NCBI RefSeq assembly: GCF_000414115.1
Contig: NZ_AOPZ01000224.1
Coordinates: forward strand, 1-34,770
From: Streptomyces aurantiacus JA 4570
GTDB taxonomy: Bacteria > Actinomycetota > Actinomycetes > Streptomycetales > Streptomycetaceae
Direction of reading: 5' to 3'
Length of the DNA stretch: 34,770 bases
Shown here in pieces: positions 16,094 through 23,139 of this stretch. The notes under the pieces were generated by a model. The model was given only the letters and a program-made list of their open reading frames with translations, was not told where the DNA came from and did no database searches. Within the stretch, counting starts at the first letter, position 1; each line of letters begins with the position of its first letter. The translations under genes were made by a program, and so were the position numbers.

Positions 16094-16702
16094 ATGGCCG
16101 GATTCCGGAGTCTCGCGAGACAGGTGCGCGACCCCTACAGCGACCTGGCACTGCGGCGGTACTCACTGCGCAAGTGCCTGGAGAGATTCGCCCCTTATGG
16201 CCACCGGGCGACCTGGGACCACCTGTGCTCCCGCGCGGGGTTCGGTCCCGAGGACCGCTCGCCCGACCCGGCGCGGCTGGTGGCCGCGCTCGACGAACTG
16301 GAGGCGGCCCGCGGCGTGTGGCTCGCCTACGAGGAGGGCTTCGCGCGGCGCCGCCGCAAGGAGAAGCACGACGGGCTCCGCCGCCCCGGCAGCGACGACG
16401 ACTGGCACCGCTGCACGTGGGGCGGGTGCGGGGTCGCCTGGTGCGACGACCCCGGTGTGCACCCGTCCGCGCCGCTCGCCGACGTGCTGCGCAAACTGAT
16501 CACCGCTCTGGAGCGAGAGCCGGGCGCCGCCTGTCCCGTGTGCGGCGACGCGGCCCTCGAATGGCGTTACGGCCTGGCGCACGAACCCTCGTCCGGCCCC
16601 GTCTGCACGAGCTGCGGCATCGTGGTCCCCGCCCCCGTCCTCACACCCGATGCGGTGCGGCGGGCGCGGATGCGGCCGTCGCGTGCGCTGGTGTCGGCAT
16701 GA
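16094..16702 (+). CDS. Zinc-ribbon protein of unknown function
   Basis: This 202-residue protein has a helical, Arg-rich N-terminal part (RSLARQVRDPYSDLALRRYSLRKCLERFAPYG) and a middle WHRCTWGGCGVAWCDD with three cysteines. A C-terminal pair, CPVCGD and CTSCGIVV, spaced by about 17 residues forms a typical zinc ribbon (about residues 147-172). Zinc ribbons bind nucleic acid or protein, but nothing here fixes a role. The ATG at 16094 has GGAGG 9 bases upstream. Its stop lies 15 bases before that of the convergent unknown gene. I do not recognise a named family. Confidence 0.72.
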   Translation: MAGFRSLARQVRDPYSDLALRRYSLRKCLERFAPYGHRATWDHLCSRAGFGPEDRSPDPARLVAALDELEAARGVWLAYEEGFARRRRKEKHDGLRRPGSDDDWHRCTWGGCGVAWCDDPGVHPSAPLADVLRKLITALEREPGAACPVCGDAALEWRYGLAHEPSSGPVCTSCGIVVPAPVLTPDAVRRARMRPSRALVSA

Positions 16703-16717
16703 GGTCCTTGCCCGGTC

Positions 16718-17236
16718 TCAGGGCCTGACGACGTCCGTCTGTATGGCCAGCTTCAACTCGGCCAGCATCAGCGGCGCGGCGATCTTCACGTCGCCCGGGC
16801 CGCGCGCGGATATCTTCAGGCCCACGGGGGTCCCCGGGTGCACGAACATCTGCCAGGAGTACGAGCGGTACTGCCCGCCGCGGGTGGGGACCGTGTCGGT
16901 GGTGGCCGTGGAGTCGTAGCCCGTCGACAGGTTCAGCGGATCGCGCACGAAGCGCGAGCGGTACTCCGTCGGCCGGTTGTCCGGCTCCCAGAAGACCAGC
17001 GCCGTCAGCGTGCCCCACCCGTCGTGGCTCGGCCAGATCAGCCCCGAGCGGGCGTCGGGGAACTTCGACGGGCTGGTGGCGCCGTGCATCGGGTCGTGCA
17101 TCCGCCAGGGGTCGTACGCCTCCTCGCCCGTGACGTACGGGAAGCGCACGAGGTGGTACCCGTCCTTGTCGTACGTGATCTTCTGGCGTCCGCTGCGGGC
17201 GGCTTCCCACTTCAGCGAACAGATGGCGACGCTCAT
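16718..17236 (-). CDS. Unrecognised 172-residue protein
   Basis: This protein has no signal peptide or membrane helix. It is rich in aromatic residues, Pro and Gly with short alternating hydrophobic runs (ITYDKDGYHLVRFPYV, SGLIWPSHDGWGTLTALVFWEP, YRSYSWQMFVHPG), suggesting an all-beta fold. It ends with AAPLMLAELKLAIQTDVV. The ATG at 17236 is well placed after GGGAGG with six bases spacing, so expression is credible. It is divergent from the BKACE gene, with 30 bases between starts. I do not recognise the family and give no function. Confidence 0.68.
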   Translation of the reverse strand: MSVAICSLKWEAARSGRQKITYDKDGYHLVRFPYVTGEEAYDPWRMHDPMHGATSPSKFPDARSGLIWPSHDGWGTLTALVFWEPDNRPTEYRSRFVRDPLNLSTGYDSTATTDTVPTRGGQYRSYSWQMFVHPGTPVGLKISARGPGDVKIAAPLMLAELKLAIQTDVVRP

Positions 17237-17266
17237 CCGGTGCCTCCCCCGTGATGTGATGGATCG

Positions 17267-17968
17267 ATGCAGGTATGTCTGAACGGTGCCCGGGGCGCGG
17301 ACGACGGCGCGGCCGTGCCGCTGTCGCCCGGCGCCCTGGCGGCGTCGGCGGCCGAGGCGGTCGGCGCCGGCGCACTCGATGTCCATGTACACCCCAAGTC
17401 CCCTTGTGGGGAAGACACCTTGGCGCCCGGACCTGTCGCGGCCACGCTGGCGGCGCTGCGCGCCGCCGTCGCCGTGACCGTCGGGGTGACCACCGGCGCG
17501 TGGGCCGAACCCGATCCGGCGGCGCGGGTCGCGCGGGTGCGCGCGTGGACCGTGCTGCCCGACCACGCGTCGGTCAACTGGCACGAGCCGGGCGCGGAGG
17601 AGGTGGCGCGGGCCCTGCTGGAGCGCGGTGTCGGGGTCGAGGCGGGCGTCTGGTCCGGCACCGACGGCGCCGAGCGGTTCGCGGCGTCGCCGCTCGGGCC
17701 GCGGGTGCTGCGGGTCCTCGCGGAGGTCACCGACCACGACGCGGCGACGGCCGAGGCGTCCGCCCGGGACCTGCTCGCGCGGATCGGCGGCGCGCACGGG
17801 CGGCCGGTGCTGCTGCACGGCGAGGAGGGCGGGGCGTGGCCGGTGCTCGCCCTGGCGGGGCGGCTCGGCCTGGGGCGGCGGATCGGCCTGGAGGACACGC
17901 TGGTGCTGCCGGGCGGGGAACGGGCGGGCTCCAACGCGGAGTTGGTGGCGGCGGCGCTGGGGCGGTGA
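17267..17968 (+). CDS. BKACE-family beta-keto acid cleavage enzyme (DUF849)
   Basis: This 233-residue protein matches the beta-keto acid cleavage enzyme family, of which 3-keto-5-aminohexanoate cleavage enzyme (Kce) is the founder. Landmarks are CLNGAR at residues 4-9, DVHVHPKSPCGEDTL with the zinc histidines H40 and H42, VGVTTGAW, SVNWHEPGAEEV, VEAGVWSG and GLEDTLVLPGG with the zinc-site glutamate E209. The enzyme condenses a beta-keto acid with acetyl-CoA to give acetoacetate and a new acyl-CoA. It is shorter than typical members (about 270-310 residues), with loops trimmed, so substrate choice may differ. The ATG at 17267 is only 30 bases from the divergent start. Confidence 0.82.
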   Translation: MQVCLNGARGADDGAAVPLSPGALAASAAEAVGAGALDVHVHPKSPCGEDTLAPGPVAATLAALRAAVAVTVGVTTGAWAEPDPAARVARVRAWTVLPDHASVNWHEPGAEEVARALLERGVGVEAGVWSGTDGAERFAASPLGPRVLRVLAEVTDHDAATAEASARDLLARIGGAHGRPVLLHGEEGGAWPVLALAGRLGLGRRIGLEDTLVLPGGERAGSNAELVAAALGR

Positions 17969-18005
17969 GGGCGGGGCGGCTCGGCGGCGCCGCTCTCGCG
18001 CCGGT

Positions 18006-18021
18006 CCCGCCGTGGGGCGGG
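18006..18021 (+). terminator. Short hairpin after the BKACE gene
   Basis: CCCGCC and GGCGGG pair around GTGG, 37 bases after the stop codon. The remaining 130 bases up to the RNA ligase gene hold only a four-codon frame (ATGAAACACGACTGA) that I do not regard as a gene. Confidence 0.4.
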
Positions 18022-18153
18022 CGTGACCGTAGCAGACGGATATTCGGTGGTCAGCGCGTTTTCCCGCCGGGACAGTTGGTGGCGATGAAACACGACTGAG
18101 CCACCGGGCTCCGCGCCCCCGCGCGCCCTGGAGCCGTCCCGAGGAGTACGGAC

Positions 18154-19221
18154 ATGTCGACGCTGCGCGTCACCGCCGAAGTGCTGACCATCCACGAGCA
18201 TCCCAACGCCGACGCCCTCGAACTGGCCCAGGTGGGCCTGTACCGGGCCGTCGTCGCGAAGGGCGCCTACCGCACCGGTGAGAGCGCCCTCTACATCCCC
18301 GAACAGGCCCTCCTGCCCGCCCGCTTGATCGACGAGCTGGGTCTGACGGGGCGCCTCGCGGGCGGGAACGCGGACCGGGTCAAGGCGGTGCGGCTGCGCG
18401 GCGAGCTGTCCCAGGGCATCGTGTGCAGGCCGCGCGCGCTGGCCGGCGTGGACCTGGCGCGGGCGGCGGCCGACGGCACGGACTTCGCGGAGCGGCTCGG
18501 CATCATCAAGTGGGTGCCGCCGATACCGCCGACCATGAACGGCGACGTGGAGTCCGCCCCCGACCTGCTGCCCTGGGTCGACATCGAGAACCTGCAGCGC
18601 TACCCCGACGTGTTCGCCCCCGGCGAGCCCGTCACCGTCACGGAGAAGCTGCACGGTTCCGCGTGCCTGCTCACGTACGTCGCCGACGAGGACCGCGTGC
18701 GGGTCTCCTCCAAGGGCTTCGGGTCCAAGTCCCTGGCTCTCAAGGAGAATCCGCTGAACCTGTACTGGCGGGCGGTCCGCGGCCACGACGTGCCCGGCGC
18801 CGCGGCGCGCCTCGCGGCCCGGCTCGGGGCGCGGCGGGTCGGTGTCTTCGGCGAGGTGTACGGCGCCGGGGTGCAGGATCTGCACTACGGCGCCGACGGC
18901 CGGCGCGACACCCTCGGCTACGCGGTGTTCGACGTCGCCGCCGAGGTGGACGGCGCCGTGCGCTGGCTCGACGCGGCGGACGTCCTGGCCGGCGAACTCC
19001 CGCTCGTGCCGCGGCTGTACGCCGGTCCCTACGACCCGGCCGCCGTCCTCGACCTGGCCTCGGGCCGGGAGACCGTGTCCGGCCGTGGCCTCCACCTCCG
19101 GGAGGGCGTGGTCGTCCGGGCCGCACCCGAGCGGTACAGCCCCGTGACCGGGGGCCGGGCGATCGCGAAGGTGGTCAGCGGGGCGTACCTGACGCGGAAG
19201 GGCGGTACGGAGTACGAGTAG
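18154..19221 (+). CDS. ATP-dependent RNA ligase, Rnl5/DraRnl type
   Basis: This 355-residue protein has the architecture of the Deinococcus radiodurans RNA ligase clade: an N-terminal OB-like module (residues about 1-130, with HPNADALELAQVGLYRAVV and ALYIPEQALLP) followed by a nucleotidyltransferase domain. Motif I is TEKLHGSA with the adenylated lysine at K165. FGEVYGAGVQDLHYG is the motif III/IIIa region, EGVVVRA is motif IV and IAKVVSGAYL is motif V. Such enzymes seal 5'-phosphate/3'-OH nicks in RNA-containing duplexes and are thought to act in RNA repair. No damage sensor, 3'-end healing enzyme or nuclease lies beside it, so its RNA target is unknown. ATG at 18154 follows GAGGAG. Confidence 0.87.
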   Translation: MSTLRVTAEVLTIHEHPNADALELAQVGLYRAVVAKGAYRTGESALYIPEQALLPARLIDELGLTGRLAGGNADRVKAVRLRGELSQGIVCRPRALAGVDLARAAADGTDFAERLGIIKWVPPIPPTMNGDVESAPDLLPWVDIENLQRYPDVFAPGEPVTVTEKLHGSACLLTYVADEDRVRVSSKGFGSKSLALKENPLNLYWRAVRGHDVPGAAARLAARLGARRVGVFGEVYGAGVQDLHYGADGRRDTLGYAVFDVAAEVDGAVRWLDAADVLAGELPLVPRLYAGPYDPAAVLDLASGRETVSGRGLHLREGVVVRAAPERYSPVTGGRAIAKVVSGAYLTRKGGTEYE

Positions 19222-19255
19222 CCGGGCGCCGTGCCGCGCAGGTGGGTGTCCCGTC

Positions 19256-19289
19256 CGGGTGGGGCGCCTCTTCGGGTGGGGCGCCTCCC
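19256..19289. repeat. 17-bp tandem duplication between RNA ligase and soxR
   Basis: Two 17-base units (19256-19272 and 19273-19289) share CGGGTGGGGCGCCTC and differ only in the last two bases. They lie in the gap between the convergent RNA ligase and soxR genes. Confidence 0.7.
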
Positions 19290-19306
19290 GCCGGTCGGCC
19301 TGCGGC

Positions 19307-19331
19307 CTCGTCCTCAATCGCCGGACGGGCT
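19307..19331 (-). repeat. 25-bp dispersed intergenic repeat, copy 1
   Basis: This 25-mer is the exact reverse complement of 23064-23088. Its centre is GTCC-GGCGATTGA-GGAC, a short inverted repeat. I recall this sequence in many Streptomyces intergenic gaps. Here it follows the RNA ligase gene and precedes the soxR stop. Confidence 0.7.
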
Positions 19332-19362
19332 CAGACTCACCCGGCACATCCGAGAGGAGCCG

Positions 19363-19824
19363 CTACTGACGGCGTTCTCCCATCAGGCGGGAGCCCACGA
19401 GCCGGTCGCCGAAGACGTCGTCCGGGTTGGACAGCACACACGTCTCCAGGGAGAGACAGCCGCAGCCGATGCAGTCGGTGAGATGGTCCCGCAGCCGCCC
19501 GAGCTGCTGAATGCGCTCGTCGAGCTCGGACCGCCACGTCTGGGAGAGCCGCGCCCAGTCCTCCCGCGTCGGCGTCCGCCCCTCGGGCAGCTCCGCGAGC
19601 GCGTCATGGATCGTGGCGAGCGGAATCCCCACCCGCTGGGCGGCCCGGATGAACGCGACACGGCGCAACGTGTCGCGGTGATACCGCCGCTGGTTGCCCG
19701 AGGTGCGCCGGCTGCTGATGAGCCCTTTGGACTCGTAGAAGTGCAGGGCGGACACTGCCGCGCCACTGCGCGCGGCGAGCTGTCCGACCGTGAGTTCGTG
19801 GACCTTCTCTGGGATCTGTGGCAC
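19363..19824 (-). CDS. soxR: Redox-sensing regulator SoxR
   Basis: This MerR-family protein of 153 residues has the helix-turn-helix LTVGQLAARSGAAVSALHFYE (split here at residues 11-31), a dimerisation helix, and the [2Fe-2S] cluster cysteines C118, C121, C123 and C129 (CIGCGCLSLETC), diagnostic of SoxR. In Streptomyces coelicolor SoxR is oxidised by redox-active antibiotics such as actinorhodin and activates a few oxidoreductase and transporter genes rather than soxS. GTG at 19824 begins the conserved region, but GAGGA touches it directly. A minus-strand TAGGCT at 19832-19837 lies seven bases upstream, so the mRNA may start at the GTG (leaderless). Longer ATG starts at 19875 or 19884 lack a ribosome site. 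Confidence 0.9.
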   Translation of the reverse strand: MPQIPEKVHELTVGQLAARSGAAVSALHFYESKGLISSRRTSGNQRRYHRDTLRRVAFIRAAQRVGIPLATIHDALAELPEGRTPTREDWARLSQTWRSELDERIQQLGRLRDHLTDCIGCGCLSLETCVLSNPDDVFGDRLVGSRLMGERRQ

Positions 19825-19848
19825 TCCTCGAAGCCTACTGGTGGTCCG

Positions 19849-19892
19849 TTGACAGCGGTCGGCGGCACCCAGCATGCTGAGCAAGCGCTTAG
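19849..19892 (+). promoter_or_regulatory. maoC promoter with KstR2-like operator
   Basis: TTGACA (19849-19854), an 18-base spacer and CATGCT (19873-19878) form a good promoter. It is overlapped downstream by TGAGCAAGCGCTTAG (19878-19892). The extended AGCAAGCGCTTAGT matches the KstR2 consensus AnCAAGnnCTTGnT at all but one fixed position. The same 15-mer recurs at 21066-21080. Repressor binding would cover the transcription start. Confidence 0.6.
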
Positions 19893-19919
19893 TACACCTA
19901 CGTCCGGGAGGCCGGGGAC

Positions 19920-20384
19920 ATGGCAGAGCCGAGGATCTTCACGTCAGCCGACGAGCTGCGCGCCGCGGTGGGCGAACAGCTCGGGTACAGCGACTGGCTG
20001 GAGATCGACCAGAAGCGGATCGACCTGTTTGCGGACGCCACCGGTGACCACCAGTGGATCCATGTCGACCCGGAGAAGGCGGCCACGGGCCCGTTCGGGA
20101 CGACCATCGCGCACGGCTATCTGACGCTGTCCCTGCTGCCGGCCCTCGTACCGCAGGTGATGCGGGTGCAGGGGATGCGGATGGGCCTCAACTACGGCAC
20201 GAACAAGGTCCGTTTCCCCTCGCCGGTGCCCGTGGGCTCGCGGGTGCGCGCGACCGCCGTGCTGACGGAGGTCGAGCCGACGAAGGACGACGGCGTCCAG
20301 GTGACGACGACCGTGACCGTCGAGCGCGAGGACGGCGGCAAGCCGGCCTGCGTGGCGGAGTCGGTGTCCCGCTACTACTTCTGA
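19920..20384 (+). CDS. MaoC-like (R)-specific enoyl hydratase
   Basis: This 154-residue protein is a single hotdog domain with the hydratase-2 motif in IDLFADATGDHQWIHVDPEKA…GPFGTTIAHGYLTLSL (about residues 38-76). The Asp and His of ATGDHQWIH are the expected catalytic pair. It hydrates trans-2-enoyl-CoA to the (R)-3-hydroxyacyl-CoA. The ATG at 19920 follows GGGAGG. The KstR2-like operator upstream, together with the convergent TetR gene, suggests a role in breakdown of sterol- or ring-derived acyl-CoAs, but this is inference. Its last codons and stop lie in a 17-bp duplication shared with the TetR gene. Confidence 0.87.
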   Translation: MAEPRIFTSADELRAAVGEQLGYSDWLEIDQKRIDLFADATGDHQWIHVDPEKAATGPFGTTIAHGYLTLSLLPALVPQVMRVQGMRMGLNYGTNKVRFPSPVPVGSRVRATAVLTEVEPTKDDGVQVTTTVTVEREDGGKPACVAESVSRYYF

Positions 20385-20408
20385 GGACTGGCTACTTCTG
20401 AGGGCTCG
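20375..20408. repeat. 17-bp duplication carrying the stops of two convergent genes
   Basis: CTACTTCTGAGG occurs at 20375-20386 and again at 20392-20403 (period 17). The first copy supplies maoC's Tyr-Phe-stop and the second, on the other strand, supplies the TetR gene's Pro-Gln-Lys-stop. Each copy could encode both endings. Confidence 0.75.
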
Positions 20409-21021
20409 CCCCCACCATCCGCAGCACGAGGTCGGCGTACAGCGCGCCGACCTCGTCCGGCGTCCGGCGGCCCGCGACGTTGAACCAGCGGGCGACGTCG
20501 ATGCACAGCGACAGCACGGCGAGCGTCGTGCCGGGCACGTCGGGGACGTCGAACTCGCCCGCGCGCACCCCGTCGTTGATGATCTCGCGCACCGCGGCGT
20601 CGGACTGGCGGCGCAGGGCCACGATCTCGGTGCGGTGCTCCTCGCCGAGCGCGTCCAGCTCGTACTGCACGACCCGGGCGGTCGTGTGGTGCCCGGCGTG
20701 CCAGCGGACGAAGGAGCGTACGGCGGCGGAGAGCCGCTCGGCCGCGGTGCCGTCGCTGTCGGCGGCCGTGCGCAGGATGGTGAGCGCCTTGTCGTGGCCC
20801 AGCCTGCTGATGCGGTGAAGGAGCTCTTCCTTCGTCTTGTAGTGGATGTAGAGCGCGGCGGGGCTCATGCCCGCGCGGCCGGCGATGTCCCGTGTCGTCG
20901 TCGCGTGATAGCCGCGCTCGGCGAAGGCCCCGACCGCCGCGACGAGCAGCCGCCTCGCCGCGTCGGGACTGACCTCGGCCCACGGCTGTTCCTCGCCGAG
21001 GGTCTCCTGCGCCGCACCCAT
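20392..21021 (-). CDS. TetR-family regulator (KstR2-like context)
   Basis: This 209-residue protein has a TetR DNA-binding domain near residues 22-68 (AAVGAFAERGYHATTTRDIAGRAGMSPAALYIHYKTKEEL in outline) and a helical C-terminal domain. I place the start at the ATG at 21021, with AAGGAG six bases upstream; a GTG at 21036 would include that ribosome site in the coding region. The 15-mer TGAGCAAGCGCTTAG lies 45 bases upstream and also before maoC, so this regulator probably represses itself and maoC. The ligand is likely an acyl-CoA. Whether it is a true KstR2 orthologue cannot be decided here. Confidence 0.85.
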   Translation of the reverse strand: MGAAQETLGEEQPWAEVSPDAARRLLVAAVGAFAERGYHATTTRDIAGRAGMSPAALYIHYKTKEELLHRISRLGHDKALTILRTAADSDGTAAERLSAAVRSFVRWHAGHHTTARVVQYELDALGEEHRTEIVALRRQSDAAVREIINDGVRAGEFDVPDVPGTTLAVLSLCIDVARWFNVAGRRTPDEVGALYADLVLRMVGASPQK

Positions 21022-21065
21022 GCGCGCTCCTTCCACCGTTCAGGACAGACACCCTACCCTGAAGG

Positions 21066-21080
21066 TGAGCAAGCGCTTAG
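21066..21080 (-). promoter_or_regulatory. Operator of the maoC-linked TetR gene
   Basis: TGAGCAAGCGCTTAG is identical to 19878-19892. On the minus strand a possible -10 TAGGGT lies at 21051-21056 between the operator and the start codon at 21021. Confidence 0.55.
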
Positions 21081-21129
21081 GCAAGTGGGCGGTCGCCCGG
21101 GCGGGGGCGCGCGGGCCTGAATCAGCGCC

Positions 21130-22281
21130 TCAGAACGCGGACACGCCCGTCAGGGCCCGCCCGATGACCAGCTTCTGGATCTGGCTGGTGCCTTCGTAGA
21201 GGGTCATCACGCGGGCGTCGCGCAGCAGTTTGCCGACCGGGTACTCGTCGATGTAGCCGTAGCCGCCGAAGACCTGGAGGGCGTTGTTCGCGGCGCGCAC
21301 CGCGGCCTCCGACGCGAACAGCTTGGCCTTCGAGGACTCGGTGGCGAAGGGCTGCCCCCGGTCGACTAGGTCGGCGACCCGCCAGGTGAGCAGCCGGGCC
21401 GCGTCGACGTCCACCGCGATGTCGCTGATCAGCTCCTGCACGAGCTGGTGGCGGGCGATGCTCTTGCCGAACTGCTCGCGCTCGCCCGCGTACGCGACCG
21501 CCGCGTCGAGGGCCGCCCGGGCGATGCCCACGCATCCGGCGGCCACCGACATCCGCCCCTTGGCCAGGGCCGACATGGCGACCGAGAACCCCTTGCCCTC
21601 GGGCGCCAGCATCGCGTCCGCCGGGACCCGTACGTCCTCGAGGACCAGCTCGGCGGTGGCCTGGCCGCGCAGGCCGAGCTTGCCGTGGACGGGGCGGCGG
21701 GTCAGGCCGGGGGTGTCGGTGGGCAACAGAAAGGCGGAGACGCCCTTGTGGCCGGGGGTGTCGTTGGTGCGCGCGAACAGGAGCACCACATCCGCCCAGG
21801 TCCCGTTGGTGATGAACATCTTGGACCCGTTCACGACGTACGCGTCCCCGTCACGAACGGCCCGGGTGGCCAGATTCCCCGCGTCGGATCCGGTGCCGGG
21901 CTCGGTCAGGCCGAAGCAGCCAACATACTCGCCGGAGGTCAGCCCCGGCAGCCAGCGCCGCTTCTGCTCCTCGCTCCCCCAGGCCGCGACGGACTTCGCC
22001 ACCAGGCCGAGCGAGACCGACACGATGCCGCGCACCGAGGAGTCGCCGCGTCCCAGCTCCTCCGTCACCAGGCAGTACGCCAGGTGGTCGCCGCCCGAGC
22101 CGCCGTACTCCTCGTCGATCGTCAGCCCCAGGAAGCCGACCTCGCCGAGGCGTCGCACGATCGACTTGTCGACGCTCTCCGCACGGTCCCAGGCGGTCAC
22201 GTGCGGGGAGATCTCGCGCGCGACGAAGTCCTCGGCGAGCCGCCGGACGGCCTCCTGCTCCTCGCTGAGCTCCAGGTTCAT
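21130..22281 (-). CDS. Acyl-CoA dehydrogenase (short-chain type)
   Basis: This 383-residue flavoprotein is of normal length for the family. It has FGLTEPGTGSDAGNLATRA near residue 125, VVNGSKMFITNGTWADV near 150, the FAD-contact helix REQFGKSIARHQLVQ, and the C-terminal VMTLYEGTSQIQKLVIGRAL with the likely catalytic base E363. It oxidises saturated acyl-CoA to the 2-enoyl-CoA. The ATG at 22281 is chosen over an earlier frame start at 22296 because the protein aligns from MNLELSEEQEAVRRLA. It is divergent from a TetR gene, and the 19-bp palindrome at 22321-22339 lies between the two starts. Confidence 0.9.
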   Translation of the reverse strand: MNLELSEEQEAVRRLAEDFVAREISPHVTAWDRAESVDKSIVRRLGEVGFLGLTIDEEYGGSGGDHLAYCLVTEELGRGDSSVRGIVSVSLGLVAKSVAAWGSEEQKRRWLPGLTSGEYVGCFGLTEPGTGSDAGNLATRAVRDGDAYVVNGSKMFITNGTWADVVLLFARTNDTPGHKGVSAFLLPTDTPGLTRRPVHGKLGLRGQATAELVLEDVRVPADAMLAPEGKGFSVAMSALAKGRMSVAAGCVGIARAALDAAVAYAGEREQFGKSIARHQLVQELISDIAVDVDAARLLTWRVADLVDRGQPFATESSKAKLFASEAAVRAANNALQVFGGYGYIDEYPVGKLLRDARVMTLYEGTSQIQKLVIGRALTGVSAF

Positions 22282-22320
22282 CGCGGCACCCCACACTCTT
22301 CCGCCCGCTGCTCCGGACTT

Positions 22321-22339
22321 AAATTAGCACTGCTAGTTT
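22321..22339. promoter_or_regulatory. 19-bp TetR operator between acyl-CoA dehydrogenase and TetR
   Basis: AAATTAGCACTGCTAGTTT is an inverted repeat about the C at 22330 (8 of 9 pairs). The same palindrome class appears at 25765-25783. TACTAT at 22353-22358 is a good -10 for the TetR gene with the operator over its -35 region; transcription would begin near 22365, at the start codon itself. Confidence 0.7.
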
Positions 22340-22365
22340 CTGTTGGCAGCCCTACTATGTGCCGC

Positions 22366-23013
22366 ATGGCCCGACCGCGCAAGCCCCTCCTCAGTCGAGA
22401 TCGCATCGTGGACGCGGCGCGCGCCCTCGTGGACGCGGAGGGCCTCGCGGCGCTCTCCACCCGTCGGCTCGCCGCCGAGCTGGGGGTCAGCGGGCCCTCG
22501 CTCTACAACCACTTCCGCACCAAGGACCAGATCCTGGAGGCCGTCGCGGACTCGGTGAGCGCGCAGGTCGATCTGTCGATGTTCGAGGACGGCCGCGACT
22601 GGCGCACCGCGCTGCACGACTGGGCCGTCTCCTACCGCGCCGCCCTCACGCTGCACCCGAACATCGTGCCCGTCCTGGCCCGCGGTCCCGGGCGGCGTCC
22701 TGCCGGGCTGCGGCTCGCCGACGTGATGTTCGGCGCCATGGTCGACGCGGGGTGGCCGCCGGCCCAGGCCACGTCGATCGGCGCGCTGATGCGGTACTTC
22801 ATCATGGGGTCCGCCCTCGGCTCCTTCGCCGGCGGCTTCGTCGACGACGAGACGGCGTACGACCCCGCCGACTATCCCCACCTGGGGCAGGCCCACCTCC
22901 TCGCCGAGCACCAGCAGCTCGTGGACGAGAGGGCCTTCGAGGCGGGGCTGCGGGCGCTGTTGGACGGCTTGGCCGTCCAGTACGAGCGCCTGCCGGCGGG
23001 GCGGGCGGGGTGA
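22366..23013 (+). CDS. TetR-family regulator of the alcohol/acyl-CoA genes
   Basis: This 215-residue protein has a TetR helix-turn-helix at residues about 10-55 (LSRDRIVDAARALVDAEGLAALSTRRLAAELGVSGPSLYNHF in outline), then a helical effector domain with a YFIMGSALGSFAGGF segment, as in the TetR_C branch related to TetR itself. The ATG at 22366 lacks a ribosome site but sits about seven bases after TACTAT, so the message is probably leaderless; an ATG at 22357 is an alternative. It likely binds 22321-22339, controlling itself and the divergent dehydrogenase, and 25765-25783, controlling the aldehyde dehydrogenase operon. Confidence 0.86.
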   Translation: MARPRKPLLSRDRIVDAARALVDAEGLAALSTRRLAAELGVSGPSLYNHFRTKDQILEAVADSVSAQVDLSMFEDGRDWRTALHDWAVSYRAALTLHPNIVPVLARGPGRRPAGLRLADVMFGAMVDAGWPPAQATSIGALMRYFIMGSALGSFAGGFVDDETAYDPADYPHLGQAHLLAEHQQLVDERAFEAGLRALLDGLAVQYERLPAGRAG

Positions 23014-23026
23014 GGGGTCACCGCCA

Positions 23027-23129
23027 CGGGGGCTCCGCCCCCGAACCCCCGCTCCTTAGAAATAGCCCGTCCGGCGATTGAGGACGAGCCGCGCAGCGGC
23101 GATACGGGGGTCCGGGGGCGGAGCCCCCG
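23027..23129. repeat. 103-bp intergenic element with 25-bp terminal inverted repeats
   Basis: The ends (23027-23051 and 23105-23129) are inverted copies matching at 24 of 25 positions. Each end is itself a GGGGGC-N3-GCCCCC hairpin followed by an ACCCCCG stretch. The centre holds the dispersed 25-mer (23064-23088) also found, inverted, at 19307-19331. It separates the convergent TetR and alcohol dehydrogenase genes and could terminate both. It contains no coding capacity and resembles a REP/MITE-type element. Confidence 0.75.
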
Positions 23130-23139
23130 GCAGGGCCCC

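Noticed and set aside
18094..18108. Five-codon leader peptide (ATGAAACACGACTGA region) before the RNA ligase
   Set aside because: The frame (ATG AAA CAC GAC TGA) is too short, has no ribosome site and no attenuator structure that I can see.
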